The position numbers and the translations under genes are program-made. Of a stretch of 64,000 nt of DNA, positions 25,547 to 33,564 are shown in pieces (position 1 is the first letter of the stretch; the number at the start of each line of letters is the position of its first letter). The notes below the pieces were generated by a model that was not told the origin of the DNA, did no database searches, and saw only the letters and a program-made list of their open reading frames with translations. Source of the stretch: an uncultured Marmoricola sp. (GTDB lineage Bacteria; Actinomycetota; Actinomycetes; Propionibacteriales; Nocardioidaceae); the NCBI RefSeq assembly GCF_943913695.1, contig NZ_CALTZE010000002.1, positions 1 to 64,000 on the forward strand. Direction: 5' to 3'.

Positions 25547-27073
25547 TCAGAAGTCGGAGAACGACTCGATCTGGGCGCCGAGCAGGTTGAGCCGCTCGGC
25601 GAGGTCCTCGTAGCCGCGGTGGATGACGTAGGTCGAGCGCAGCACCGAGGTGCCCTTGGAGGCGAGCATCGCCAGCAGGATCACGACCGCGGGGCGCAGG
25701 GCCGGAGGGCAGACCACCTCGGTGCCCGACCAGCGGGTGGGGCCCTCGATCATCACGCGGTGCGGGTCCATCAGCGTGACCTTGCCGCCGAGCTTGTTGA
25801 GCTCGGTGAGGTAGATCGCGCGGTTCTCATAGACCCAGTCGTGCAGCATCGTCTGGCCGTTGGCGACCGCCGCGATCACGGCGAAGAACGGCAGGTTGTC
25901 GATGTTGAGCCCTGGGAAGGGCATCGGGTGGATCTTGTCGAGCGGCGCGTGGAGCACGGAGTGGTGGGTGGTGAGGTCGGCGAGCCGGGTGCGGCCGTTG
26001 GCGGCGACGTACTCCTCGGACAGGGAGTAGCGCAGGCCCATCTCCTCGAGCACGGCGAGCTCGATCTCGAGGAACTCGATCGGCACCCGTCGCACGGTGA
26101 TCTCGGAGTCGGTGACGATCGCGGCGGCGAGCAGCGACATCGCCTCGATGGGGTCCTCGCTGGGGGCGTAGTCGACCTCGACGTCGATCTCGGTGCGTCC
26201 GGTCACGGTGAGCGTGGTGGTGCCGATGCCCTCGATCTGCACGCCGAGCTTCTGCAGGTAGAAGCAGAGGTCCTGGACCATGTAGTTGGAGCTGGCGTTG
26301 CGGATCACCGTGGTGGAGTCGCACAGGGCGGCGGCCATCAGGGCGTTCTCCGTGACGGTGTCGCCGCGCTCGGTGAGCACGATGGGGCGCCGCGGCACCA
26401 TGCCGCTGGAGACGTTGGCGTGGTAGCTGCCCTCGGTCGCCTTGACCTCCAGCCCGAAGGGGCGCAGGGCCGTCATGTGGGGCTCGACGGTGCGGGTGCC
26501 GAGCGAGCAGCCGCCGGCGTAGGGCAGCTCGAAGTCGCTGTGACGGTGCATCAGCGGGCCGAGGAACATGATGATCGAACGGGTACGACGCGCCGCGTCC
26601 TGGTCGATCGCCGCGAGGTCGAGGGTGGCGGGGGGCACGATCTCCAGGTCGTTGTCGGCGTTGAGCCAGCGGGTGCGGACCCCGAGGGAGTCGAGCACCT
26701 CCAGCAGCCGGTTGACCTCCTCGATGCGCGCCACGCGTCGCAGCACGGTGCGGCCGCGGTTGAGCAGCGAGGCGCACAGCAGCGCGACGCCGGCGTTCTT
26801 GGAGGTCTTGACGTCGATGGCGCCCGTCAGGGTGGTGGGCCCGGTGACCCGCAGGTGGAGCGGGCCCTGCCCGAGGTTCATCAGCGGGGAGTCGAGGGCC
26901 GCGCCGATGCGGGCGAGCATGTCGAGGGAGAGGTTCTGGTGGCCGCGCTCGATGCGGTTGACCGCGCTCTGGCTGGTGCCGAGCTCGGAGGCGAGCTGCG
27001 TCTGCGTCCAGCCGCGGTGCTTGCGGGCGTCGCGGATCAGGGTGCCGATGCGGGCAAGGTAGTCCTCAGTCAC
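25547..27073 (-). CDS. MurA-type enolpyruvyltransferase fused to an N-terminal XRE helix-turn-helix
   Basis: 508 residues. Residues 1-65 are a Cro/C1-type HTH (TQTQLASELGTSQSAVNRIE). The rest is UDP-GlcNAc 1-carboxyvinyltransferase: SKNAGVALL with Lys92 and Asn93, the active-site loop GGCSLGTRTVEPH with Cys189, NIDNLPFF with the catalytic Asp, YENR, and the late RGYEDLAERLNLLGA. All key residues of MurA are kept, so the enzyme should be active in the first step of peptidoglycan synthesis. TAACGT with a 7-base gap makes the GTG a leaderless start, and a palindrome overlaps that -10. The family of HTH-MurA proteins is known in actinobacterial annotation; its regulation, as far as I know, is not. 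Confidence 0.9.
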   Translation of the reverse strand: MTEDYLARIGTLIRDARKHRGWTQTQLASELGTSQSAVNRIERGHQNLSLDMLARIGAALDSPLMNLGQGPLHLRVTGPTTLTGAIDVKTSKNAGVALLCASLLNRGRTVLRRVARIEEVNRLLEVLDSLGVRTRWLNADNDLEIVPPATLDLAAIDQDAARRTRSIIMFLGPLMHRHSDFELPYAGGCSLGTRTVEPHMTALRPFGLEVKATEGSYHANVSSGMVPRRPIVLTERGDTVTENALMAAALCDSTTVIRNASSNYMVQDLCFYLQKLGVQIEGIGTTTLTVTGRTEIDVEVDYAPSEDPIEAMSLLAAAIVTDSEITVRRVPIEFLEIELAVLEEMGLRYSLSEEYVAANGRTRLADLTTHHSVLHAPLDKIHPMPFPGLNIDNLPFFAVIAAVANGQTMLHDWVYENRAIYLTELNKLGGKVTLMDPHRVMIEGPTRWSGTEVVCPPALRPAVVILLAMLASKGTSVLRSTYVIHRGYEDLAERLNLLGAQIESFSDF

Positions 27074-27080
27074 GGCGGCG

Positions 27081-27102
27081 ACGTTATCTCAGATATGAGA
27101 TA
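27081..27102. promoter_or_regulatory. -10 box and overlapping palindrome upstream of the HTH-MurA gene
   Basis: On the minus strand TAACGT (27086-27081) is the -10. An inverted repeat with arms TATCTCA and TGAGATA and a 4-base centre covers 27085-27102, sharing two bases with the -10. A repressor there would block RNA polymerase. The obvious candidate is the HTH domain of the gene itself. Confidence 0.65.
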
Positions 27103-27186
27103 GGACCACATCCACGCGGGCGCGTGTCGCGAAGGTCACCACGCCCCGGTGTCTCATCGCGATTTCAACCATTCGCCCGGTTCCGC

Positions 27187-27192
27187 TAGCCT
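27187..27192 (+). promoter_or_regulatory. -10 box of the riboswitch-terC transcript
   Basis: TAGCCT ends seven bases before the GGGGAGTA start of the riboswitch, so transcription should begin at the first base of the aptamer. A weak TTTCAA lies 18 bases upstream. Confidence 0.5.
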
Positions 27193-27198
27193 TCTCCC

Positions 27199-27345
27199 AG
27201 GGGAGTACCTCGTCGAGCGACGTCCGGTCAGTTCGGAGCCACCTGGCTCCTCGGTCGTCCGCCCGGGACGCCGCGCAGGTGCGGCGGGTCGGGTGAGGGA
27301 GACCTGATCCGACCATGAGCATGGTCCCGACCAGGAGGTTCCCAC
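27199..27345 (+). promoter_or_regulatory. yybP-ykoY (manganese) riboswitch
   Basis: The leader of the terC-like gene shows the conserved pieces of this class in order: AGGGGAGTACC at the 5' end, a middle helix with GTCAGTTCGG, the second conserved loop GAGACCTGAT near 27300, a GACCATG/CATGGTC hairpin, and closing AGGAGGTTCCCACTCC. The last segment contains the AGGAGG ribosome site, so Mn2+ binding could act on translation. The class is known to switch on TerC/Alx and MntP-type genes when Mn2+ is high. I identified it by eye, not by a covariance model. Confidence 0.75.
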
Positions 27346-27348
27346 TCC

Positions 27349-28368
27349 GTGCACCTGCCCCTCGCCGCTGGCGCTCCCGCCGACCCCGGCCCGTCCATCG
27401 CCACGCCCCTGCTGTGGGGCCTGACCATCGGCGCCGTCGTGCTGCTGCTGGCCGTCGACTTCGCACTGACCCGGCGCCCGCACGCGGTCAAGATGAAGGA
27501 GGCCGTCGGCTGGTCGGTCTTCTACGTCGCCCTGCCGCTGGCCTTCGGCGCCTGGCTCTGGCAGCACTTCGGCTCCTCGACCGGCGTCGACTACCTCACC
27601 GGCTACCTGGTGGAGAAGTCGCTCTCGGTCGACAACCTGTTCGTCTTCATGCTCCTCCTCACGGCGTTCGCCGTCCCCGAGGAGCTGCGCCAGCGGGTGC
27701 TGCTCTACGGCATCATCGGCGCGCTGGTGATGCGCGCGATCTTCATCGCGCTCGGCGCCGCGGCGCTGAGCTACTTCGACGCCGCCTTCCTCGTCTTCGG
27801 TCTGATCCTGCTGCTCACCGGCCTGAAGCTGCTGCGCGACGAGCTCAAGGACGAGGAGAAGGAGATCGACGTCGACCAGATCAAGAGCGTGCGCTTCGTG
27901 CGTCGCTTCATGCCGGTCACCGAGGACTACGAGGGCCCGCGGATGACGGTGATGCAGGGCGGCACGCGCGCCCTGACGCCCTTCGCGCTCGTGGTGGTGG
28001 CCGTGCTCGGCGCCGACCTGGTCTTCGCCGTCGACTCGGTCCCGGCCGTCTACGGCATCACCGCCGACCCCTACCTGGTCTTCGCCACCAACGCCTTCGC
28101 GCTGCTCGGGCTGCGCGCGCTCTACTTCGTGCTGGAGGGTCTGCTGAGCAAGCTGACCCACCTCGGCTTCGGGCTCTCGCTGATCCTGTTCTTCATCGGC
28201 ACCAAGCTTGTCATCCACTGGGGCCACCTGGCCTGGGGCGACGCGTTCCCGCTGCCGGAGATCGGCAACGTCACCTCGCTGCTGGTGATCATCGGCATCC
28301 TCACCGTGGTCACCACCACGAGCCTGCTCGCCTCGCGCAAGCGTGACCGTGAGGAGCAGCGGGTATAG
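27349..28368 (+). CDS. TerC/Alx family membrane protein, probable Mn2+ exporter
   Basis: 339 residues with about nine membrane segments. LVEKSLSVDNLFVFMLLLTA, with the conserved acidic SVDN motif, and ADLVFAVDSVPAVYGIT are the paired TerC signatures. Members of this family export manganese, often to load secreted enzymes. The GTG is 11 bases after an AGGAGG site that belongs to the riboswitch end. Control by Mn2+ and its family agree with each other. The stop codon TAG also forms part of the next gene's likely -10 hexamer. Confidence 0.9.
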   Translation: MHLPLAAGAPADPGPSIATPLLWGLTIGAVVLLLAVDFALTRRPHAVKMKEAVGWSVFYVALPLAFGAWLWQHFGSSTGVDYLTGYLVEKSLSVDNLFVFMLLLTAFAVPEELRQRVLLYGIIGALVMRAIFIALGAAALSYFDAAFLVFGLILLLTGLKLLRDELKDEEKEIDVDQIKSVRFVRRFMPVTEDYEGPRMTVMQGGTRALTPFALVVVAVLGADLVFAVDSVPAVYGITADPYLVFATNAFALLGLRALYFVLEGLLSKLTHLGFGLSLILFFIGTKLVIHWGHLAWGDAFPLPEIGNVTSLLVIIGILTVVTTTSLLASRKRDREEQRV

Positions 28369-28375
28369 GTGGAGG

Positions 28376-30082
28376 GTGCCCTCACCCTCCCTCGTGCTCG
28401 GTCCGCTCCTGCGCCACACCGACCGCGACTCCGCCAGCGTGTGGGTCGAGGTCGACGGCGACTGCGAGGTCACGGTCACGGCCGGTGAGGTGAGCGCCCG
28501 GACGCGCACCTTCGCCGTGCACGGCCACCACTACGCGCTCGCCGAGCTGACCGGGCTCGAGCCCGGCACCGTGACGCCGTACGACGTCACGCTCGCCGAC
28601 CGCGCCGGGGGCCAGGCCCGCCGGGTCTGGCCCCCGAGCGAGCCGGTGGTCGCCGGCGGCACCGAGCTGCCGGACTCCGTGGTGAGCACGCTGCGCCCCG
28701 GCAAGCACCCCCGGCTGGCCTTCGGGTCCTGCCGCACCTCCGTGCCGCACGACGAGGCGGGCAACCAGGAGCACGGCGTCGACGCGCTCCGGGCCTACGC
28801 CCTGGCGATGGCCCGCGGGCGCTTCGGCCCGTGGCCCGACCTGCTGGTGCTGCTCGGCGACCAGGTCTACGCCGACGAGACGACCGCGGCGATGCGGGAC
28901 TTCATCGCCTCGCGGCGCTCGCTGGAGGAGCCGCCGTGGACCGAGCTGCAGGACTACGAGGAGTACGCCCACCTCTACCTGCTCGCATGGCGCGACCCGG
29001 CGCTGCGCTGGCTGCTCTCCACGCTGCCGAGCGCGATGATCTTCGACGACCACGACATCCGCGACGACTGGAACACCTCGCAGGCCTGGCGCGAGTCGAT
29101 GGAGGCCACCAGCTGGTGGCACGGCCGCATCGTCGCCGGGCTGGCGTCCTACTGGGTCTACCAGCACCTGGGCAACCTCTCGCTCCGCGAGCGGGCCGAC
29201 GACGAGGTCTGGCAGCGGGTGCTGGCCCACGAGGGCGAGGAGGAGCTCGACCTCAGCGAGGTGCTCGACGCCTTCGCGGATCGGGTCGACCAGCAGCCGG
29301 AGACCTACCGCTGGAGCCACTCCCGTGGGCTGGAGGGCAGCCGCCTGGTCGTGGTCGACTCGCGCGCCGCCCGGGTGCTCGACCCCGACCACCGCGCGAT
29401 GCTCGACGACCGCGAGACGCAGTGGCTCGACGAGCAGCTGACCGGCGGGGTCGAGCACCTCTTCGTCGGCACCTCGCTGCCCTTCCTGCTGCCACCGGGC
29501 CTGCAGCACCTCGAGGCCTTCGGCGAGGCCCTGGCCGACGGTGCCTGGGGCCCGCGGATGGGCGGCCTGGGGGAGCGTGCACGCCGGACCGTCGACCTGG
29601 AGCACTGGGGCGCCTTCCAGAGATCCTTCCGGCAGGTCTGCGAGATGGTGGTGCAGGTCGCGTCGGGCCAGCGCGGCCCGGCGCCGCGCACCGTGACCTT
29701 CCTCTCCGGCGACGTGCACCACAGCTATGTCTCCGAGGTCACCCGGCTGCACCGCGACGACGACCGGCGGTTGCAGAGCCGCGTGCTCCAGCTGGTCTGC
29801 TCGCCGATCCGCAACCCGCTCAAGCGCCGGATGCGCTTCGTGACCGCCGTGCTGTCCTACGGCGTCGCCGGCGCGCTCGGTCGGGTCGCGATCCGCACCG
29901 CCCACGTGCACTCCCCGCCGGTGCGGTGGCGACGGCTGCGGGGACCGTGGTTCGACAACAACCTGGCCACCGCCGAGGTCACCGACGACGGTCTCGCGCT
30001 GTGGTGGGTCACCGGCAAGGTCGACGGCGCCCACGACGCCCCCGACCTGCACCGCGTGTGCGAGGTGACGATCCGGGCCTGA
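28376..30082 (+). CDS. PhoD-like alkaline phosphatase / metallophosphatase
   Basis: 568 residues. The N-terminal domain (LLRHTDRDSASVWVEVDGDC) and the phosphatase core match the PhoD family: FGSCRTSVPHDEAG, LLGDQVYADE, MIFDDHDIRDDWN, and FLSGDVHHSYVSEV, whose acidic and His residues bind the metals. No signal peptide or twin-arginine motif is seen, so it appears cytosolic, unlike classical PhoD. I chose the GTG six bases after TATAGG, whose TAG is the terC stop; a few other starts are possible. It ends nine bases from the convergent GNAT gene. Confidence 0.85.
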   Translation: MPSPSLVLGPLLRHTDRDSASVWVEVDGDCEVTVTAGEVSARTRTFAVHGHHYALAELTGLEPGTVTPYDVTLADRAGGQARRVWPPSEPVVAGGTELPDSVVSTLRPGKHPRLAFGSCRTSVPHDEAGNQEHGVDALRAYALAMARGRFGPWPDLLVLLGDQVYADETTAAMRDFIASRRSLEEPPWTELQDYEEYAHLYLLAWRDPALRWLLSTLPSAMIFDDHDIRDDWNTSQAWRESMEATSWWHGRIVAGLASYWVYQHLGNLSLRERADDEVWQRVLAHEGEEELDLSEVLDAFADRVDQQPETYRWSHSRGLEGSRLVVVDSRAARVLDPDHRAMLDDRETQWLDEQLTGGVEHLFVGTSLPFLLPPGLQHLEAFGEALADGAWGPRMGGLGERARRTVDLEHWGAFQRSFRQVCEMVVQVASGQRGPAPRTVTFLSGDVHHSYVSEVTRLHRDDDRRLQSRVLQLVCSPIRNPLKRRMRFVTAVLSYGVAGALGRVAIRTAHVHSPPVRWRRLRGPWFDNNLATAEVTDDGLALWWVTGKVDGAHDAPDLHRVCEVTIRA

Positions 30083-30091
30083 CTCGCGGGC

Positions 30092-30631
30092 TCAGCGCAG
30101 CTCGGTCGGTGTGGCGTCGGGGTCGGTCACGAGGTCGAGCTGCATCCAGCCGGTGTCGTGCCAGGAGCCGTGCTTCCACCCGGCGCGGCGGAAGGTGCCG
30201 ACGTCGCGGAACCCCAGGGCGGCGTGCAGGCCGTGGCTCGCGTCGTTGGGCAGGGTCATGCCCGCGACGGCGCTGCGGAACCCGCGCTGGCGCAGCCGCT
30301 CCAGCAGCGGCTCGTAGAGCGCGCGCCCGAGGCCGGCGCGGGCGTGGCCCGGGGCGACGTAGACCGACACCTCGGCGAGGAACCGATAGGCCGCGCGCGC
30401 CCGGTGCGGCCCGGCGTAGGCGTAGCCCAGCAGGTGTGCGTCGGCGTCCTCGGCGACCAGCCACTCGTGGGTGGCGAGGGCTGCCGCGATGCGCCCGGCC
30501 ATCTCGGTCTCCGAGGGCGCCTCGGTCTCGAAGCTGACCGCGGTGTGCTCGACGAAGTGGGCGTAGATCGCCCGGCACCCGGCGGCGTCGCGCCCCGGGT
30601 CGGCACGGCGCACGCTGATCGACCGGCTCAC
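30092..30631 (-). CDS. GNAT acetyltransferase, phosphinothricin acetyltransferase-like
   Basis: 179 residues from the GTG giving MSRSISVRRADPGRDAAG, seven bases after TAGCCT. IYAHFVEHTAVSFETEAPSE, the GYAYAGPHRARAAYRF strand, VYVAPGHARAGLGRALYEPL with the acetyl-CoA P-loop, and LHAALGFRDVGTFRRAGWKH are the pattern of the PAT/BAR family, which N-acetylates phosphinothricin or methionine sulfoximine-like amino acids. Housekeeping members mostly detoxify amino-acid analogues. Its promoter region is shared with the divergent acidic-protein gene. Confidence 0.88.
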   Translation of the reverse strand: MSRSISVRRADPGRDAAGCRAIYAHFVEHTAVSFETEAPSETEMAGRIAAALATHEWLVAEDADAHLLGYAYAGPHRARAAYRFLAEVSVYVAPGHARAGLGRALYEPLLERLRQRGFRSAVAGMTLPNDASHGLHAALGFRDVGTFRRAGWKHGSWHDTGWMQLDLVTDPDATPTELR

Positions 30632-30665
30632 GTGGCTCAGGCTAGGCGTTGGGTACGCAGCCGGC

Positions 30666-31061
30666 ATGAGCATGAGTGGAGACCAGCTGCAGCCCGAGGA
30701 CACCCTGGACGACCGCGGTGTCGACGACGTGCTCGACGAGGGCTACAGCCCGCCGGAGCGCGAGCCCGACCACCTCAAGCACCCCGAGGGCGGCGAGTCG
30801 CTCGACGAGCGGCTCGACGACGAGGAGCCGGAGGTCTGGGCCGAGGCCGAGGAGGCCGCCCAGGACGGCCCCGACGACATCCGCGACGGTGATGTGGGCG
30901 GCGAGGTCGGCGGCGCGCGCACGGGGCGCCTCACCGCGAGCGACGACGGCGTCGGCGAGGACGTCGAGTCCGAGCTGGTGGGCCACGACGAGGGCATCGA
31001 CGGGGCCGGCGCCAGCGCCGAGGAGGCCGCGATGCACACGATCGACGACGACCTGTCCTGA
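30666..31061 (+). CDS. Acidic DUF5709-like protein
   Basis: 131 residues, very rich in Asp, Glu and Gly. QPEDTLDDRGVDDVLDEGYS, then PPEREPDHLKHPEGGESLDE and the closing EEAAMHTIDDDLS match actinobacterial DUF5709 proteins as I remember them. No fold or function is assigned; the sequence looks largely disordered. A weak -10, TACGCA, ends six bases before the ATG. Just past its stop begins a run of CTGAG repeats. Confidence 0.75.
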   Translation: MSMSGDQLQPEDTLDDRGVDDVLDEGYSPPEREPDHLKHPEGGESLDERLDDEEPEVWAEAEEAAQDGPDDIRDGDVGGEVGGARTGRLTASDDGVGEDVESELVGHDEGIDGAGASAEEAAMHTIDDDLS

Positions 31062-31133
31062 GCACTCCCTGGGCACCTGCCTGAGCACGCGTGTGGGCGG
31101 TCCTGAGTACCTCCCGCCGTCGATCTGAGTAGC
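31057..31133. repeat. Four CTGAG(C/T)A repeats at 22-23 base spacing
   Basis: CCTGAGCAC at 31057 and 31080, CCTGAGTAC at 31102 and TCTGAGTAG at 31124 lie about two helical turns apart, upstream of the small membrane-protein gene. The regular spacing suggests a protein-binding array. The first copy includes the stop codon of the acidic-protein gene. Confidence 0.45.
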
Positions 31134-31176
31134 CGGACGGACGCCGACGGCTCCCGGTCGGCGGCAGCGTGTGGCC

Positions 31177-31476
31177 ATGAGCGAGAGCAACCAGAAGTCC
31201 ACCAGCACCCCCAACACCACGGCGTTCTTCGTGATGGCCGGCGTCTCCTTCGCGGTGGCGCTGCTCGCGATGGTGATCGGGGTGTGGAACCTCGACGTCG
31301 GCGCCTGGGAGCGAGCCTTCCTCGCCCTCGGCGCGCTGTTCCTGACCACCTCGACCTTCACCCTGGCCAAGGTCGTGCGCGACGCGCAGGAGTCGGCCGC
31401 CGTGGTGGCGCGCATCGACGCCGCCCGGGTCGAGCGGATCCTCGCCGAGCACGACCCGTTCCGGGCCGTCGGCTGA
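31177..31476 (+). CDS. YiaA/YiaB-type two-helix inner membrane protein
   Basis: 99 residues. Two membrane segments, FFVMAGVSFAVALLAMVIGV and FLALGALFLTTSTFTLAKVV, linked by WNLDVGAWERA, match the YiaAB two-helix domain. The tail (VRDAQESAAVVARIDAARVE) is a short amphipathic helix. The function is unknown. CAGCGT ends six bases before the ATG, a plausible leaderless promoter; an ATG two codons upstream is in frame as well. Confidence 0.75.
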   Translation: MSESNQKSTSTPNTTAFFVMAGVSFAVALLAMVIGVWNLDVGAWERAFLALGALFLTTSTFTLAKVVRDAQESAAVVARIDAARVERILAEHDPFRAVG

Positions 31477-31484
31477 CGGCCCGG

Positions 31485-31718
31485 GTGAGCACCGTGCTGA
31501 GGATCAGCCCCGCCCTGGCTGACGTGGCCGTCGCCGCGGGCCCGGGCGCCACCGTCGCCACGCGGCGTACGACGGCCGGGGGACCGGGGGCGCGACGCGG
31601 GACCTACGTCGGCCAGCGCGCGTTCAGCAACACCGCCGACACCGTGCACCACTTCGAGTGGGACGGCCGGCGCTGGGTCTACCGCGGCTTCTGGCGCCTG
31701 GGGTCCGCTCAGGCGTGA
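31485..31718 (+). CDS. Small hypothetical protein
   Basis: 77 residues beginning eight bases after the preceding stop. I do not recognise it. The C-terminal half, GTYVGQRAFSNTADTVHHFE and WDGRRWVYRGFW, is rich in aromatic residues and reads like a real folded beta module; the N-terminal half is low in complexity. It is probably co-transcribed with the two-helix membrane protein. Confidence 0.5.
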   Translation: MSTVLRISPALADVAVAAGPGATVATRRTTAGGPGARRGTYVGQRAFSNTADTVHHFEWDGRRWVYRGFWRLGSAQA

Positions 31719-31747
31719 GCCGGGGCCGAGGTGGGCACACCCCCCTC

Positions 31748-32629
31748 GTGCAGACACGAGAGATCGGCAACGACACCGTCGGGCGGGTGCGCGTGGGCGC
31801 CATCGGCCTGGGGTGCATGACCTTCGACCAGGACGGCCCGGCGCCGCGCGAGCAGCTCCTGGCCACCGTGCGAGCGGCGCTCGACGCCGGCGTCACGCTG
31901 CTCGACACCGCCGACGCCTACGGCCACGGCGAGCTCGGTGCCGACGCCATGGGCGCCAACGAGCGGCTGGTCGCCTCGCTGCTCGACGAGCTCGGGGTGC
32001 GCGACCAGGTGCTGGTGGCCACCAAGGCCGGCCACACCCGCGGCGAGGGCGGGTCGTGGGAGCTCGACAGCTCCCCGGAGCACCTCCTCGGCGCGCTCGA
32101 CCGCAGCCTCGAGCGGCTCGGCGTCGACCAGCTCGACCTGTGGCAGCACCACCGCCCGGACCCCGAGGTGCCCTACGAGCAGGTGCTCGAGACGCTGGGG
32201 CAGGCCCACGAGTCGGGCAAGGTGCGCATGCTCGGCCTCTCCAACGCCGACCCCGACCAGATCCGGCAGGCGCACGGCGTCCTCGGCGACGCGCTGGTCA
32301 GCGTGCAGAACCAGTTCTCGCCCGCCTTCCGCTCCAGCCGCCCCGAGATCGAGGTGTGCGAGGAGCTCGGCCTGGCCTTCCTGCCGTGGAGCCCGCTCGG
32401 CGGGCTCGGCGACGCCAAGTCGCTGGCCGAGCACCACCCCGCCTTCCAGCAGGTGGCCCAGTCGCGCGGTGTGAGCCCGCAGCAGGTGGCGCTGGCCTGG
32501 GAGCTCGCCCAGTCGCCGTGCGTGATCCCGATCCCCGGCGCCAAGCGCCCGCAGTCGGTCACCGACTCCGCCGCCGCTGCCGGCCTCGAGCTGAGCGCCG
32601 AGGAGCTGGCCTCGCTCGACGCCGGCTGA
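31748..32629 (+). CDS. Aldo/keto reductase
   Basis: 293 residues from the GTG giving MQTREIGNDTVGRVRVGAIG. The (beta/alpha)8 AKR signatures are clear: LGCMTFDQDG, LLDTADAYGHGE with catalytic Asp and Tyr, VATKAGHTRG with Lys, DLWQHHRPDPEVP with His, GKVRMLGLSNADP and IPIPGAKRP for NADPH binding. The substrate is unknown. It ends seven bases from the convergent HTH gene. Confidence 0.9.
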   Translation: MQTREIGNDTVGRVRVGAIGLGCMTFDQDGPAPREQLLATVRAALDAGVTLLDTADAYGHGELGADAMGANERLVASLLDELGVRDQVLVATKAGHTRGEGGSWELDSSPEHLLGALDRSLERLGVDQLDLWQHHRPDPEVPYEQVLETLGQAHESGKVRMLGLSNADPDQIRQAHGVLGDALVSVQNQFSPAFRSSRPEIEVCEELGLAFLPWSPLGGLGDAKSLAEHHPAFQQVAQSRGVSPQQVALAWELAQSPCVIPIPGAKRPQSVTDSAAAAGLELSAEELASLDAG

Positions 32630-32636
32630 GAGCCGC

Positions 32637-33200
32637 TCAGAACGCCAGGTCGGTGGCGGTGGGGGAGACCAGGAGCAGGCCGACGACGTGGTCCTCGGGG
32701 TCCAGGGCGACGCGCCCGCGCATCTCGCCGGCCTCGCAGACCAGCGTGGTGTCGCCGACGACGACTCCGAGGGCCTCGTCGCCGGCGCCGCCGTCGCCGA
32801 GGTCGACGGTCGTGTCGCGGAACTCCTCCAGCGACCCGACCAGGCCGACGACGCGGGCCCAGGCATCCATCACCACCGTCTCGGTCAGCTGCGCGGCCAC
32901 GTCGTCGGGCATGCGGCGGCGTACGCCGGCGTAGTCGCCGGCCGCGACCTGGCGCAGCACCTCCTCGGTCAGTGCGGGCACGTGGTCGAGCGAGCGAGGG
33001 GTCATCGGCTGTCCTGTCCGGGGGTCGCGGGGTCGTCCGAAGCGCTTGAAGGCCGCCTGGCGGCTGGTGCCGAGCACGCGGCCGACCTCGGCCCACGACG
33101 CCCCGTCGGCGCGCGCCCGGTCGATCGCCTCCTGGAGCTGCTCGCGCGACCGCGCCAGCTGTGCGGCGGCCTCGGCGACCGCCTCCAGGGGTGTGCTCAC
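32637..33200 (-). CDS. HTH protein with DUF3887-like C-terminal domain
   Basis: 187 residues. After a helical start (LEAVAEAAAQLARSREQLQE), SWAEVGRVLGTSRQAAFKRF is a clear helix-turn-helix. The C-terminal half (HVPALTEEVLRQVAAGDYAG, then RRMPDDVAAQLTETVVMDAW) has the layout of DUF3887 and other NTF2-like domains, which often bind small molecules. That makes a one-component sensor likely. The GTG overlaps the stop of the membrane-protein gene, so it is the second gene of the operon and a candidate for binding the palindrome upstream. Confidence 0.75.
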   Translation of the reverse strand: MSTPLEAVAEAAAQLARSREQLQEAIDRARADGASWAEVGRVLGTSRQAAFKRFGRPRDPRTGQPMTPRSLDHVPALTEEVLRQVAAGDYAGVRRRMPDDVAAQLTETVVMDAWARVVGLVGSLEEFRDTTVDLGDGGAGDEALGVVVGDTTLVCEAGEMRGRVALDPEDHVVGLLLVSPTATDLAF

Positions 33201-33511
33201 CGGCCCTCGGCGGTGCCCTCGCCCTGCCGCGACATCACCGGTGCCAGCACGATGCCGAAGACAGCGCCGACCGGCCAGAAGCCGAAGCCGCCGATCAGCG
33301 ACATGACGTAGCCGGTGACGAGGGTGACCAGCGCACCGACGGCATAGCTGCGCAGCGGGAGCCTCAGGCGGCTGCCGAACAAGGTGCCGACGGCCAGGGA
33401 GAGGGCCATGACGGCCCCCATCACCCAGCCGGGCCAGCCCTCGGAGGCGAGCAGTCCGATGGCGGCGGTCAGGGCGGCGGCCACGGCGAGGTGGGAGATC
33501 CAGGTGGTCAT
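33197..33511 (-). CDS. Small four-helix membrane protein
   Basis: 104 residues with four predicted membrane segments (HLAVAAALTAAIGLLAS, GWVMGAVMALSLAVGTLFG, YAVGALVTLVTGYVMSLIG and FWPVGAVFGIVLAPVMS) and a short polar tail. I do not recognise a named family. CAGGCT ends six bases before the ATG, with TTGACA 18 bases further up, giving a good leaderless promoter. It is translated in overlap with the HTH gene. Confidence 0.75.
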   Translation of the reverse strand: MTTWISHLAVAAALTAAIGLLASEGWPGWVMGAVMALSLAVGTLFGSRLRLPLRSYAVGALVTLVTGYVMSLIGGFGFWPVGAVFGIVLAPVMSRQGEGTAEGR

Positions 33512-33541
33512 GGCACGAGCCTGCGGCCCGCGCGAGGGGAG

Positions 33542-33560
33542 TGTCAACCAAGTGTTGACA
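33542..33560. promoter_or_regulatory. Palindrome TGTCAAC-N5-GTTGACA over the -35 box
   Basis: Perfect 7-base arms around a 5-base centre. The minus-strand TTGACA inside the downstream arm is the -35 of the membrane-protein/HTH operon. Binding would occlude the promoter, and the HTH protein of the same operon is the simplest candidate repressor. Confidence 0.65.
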
Positions 33561-33564
33561 GATG

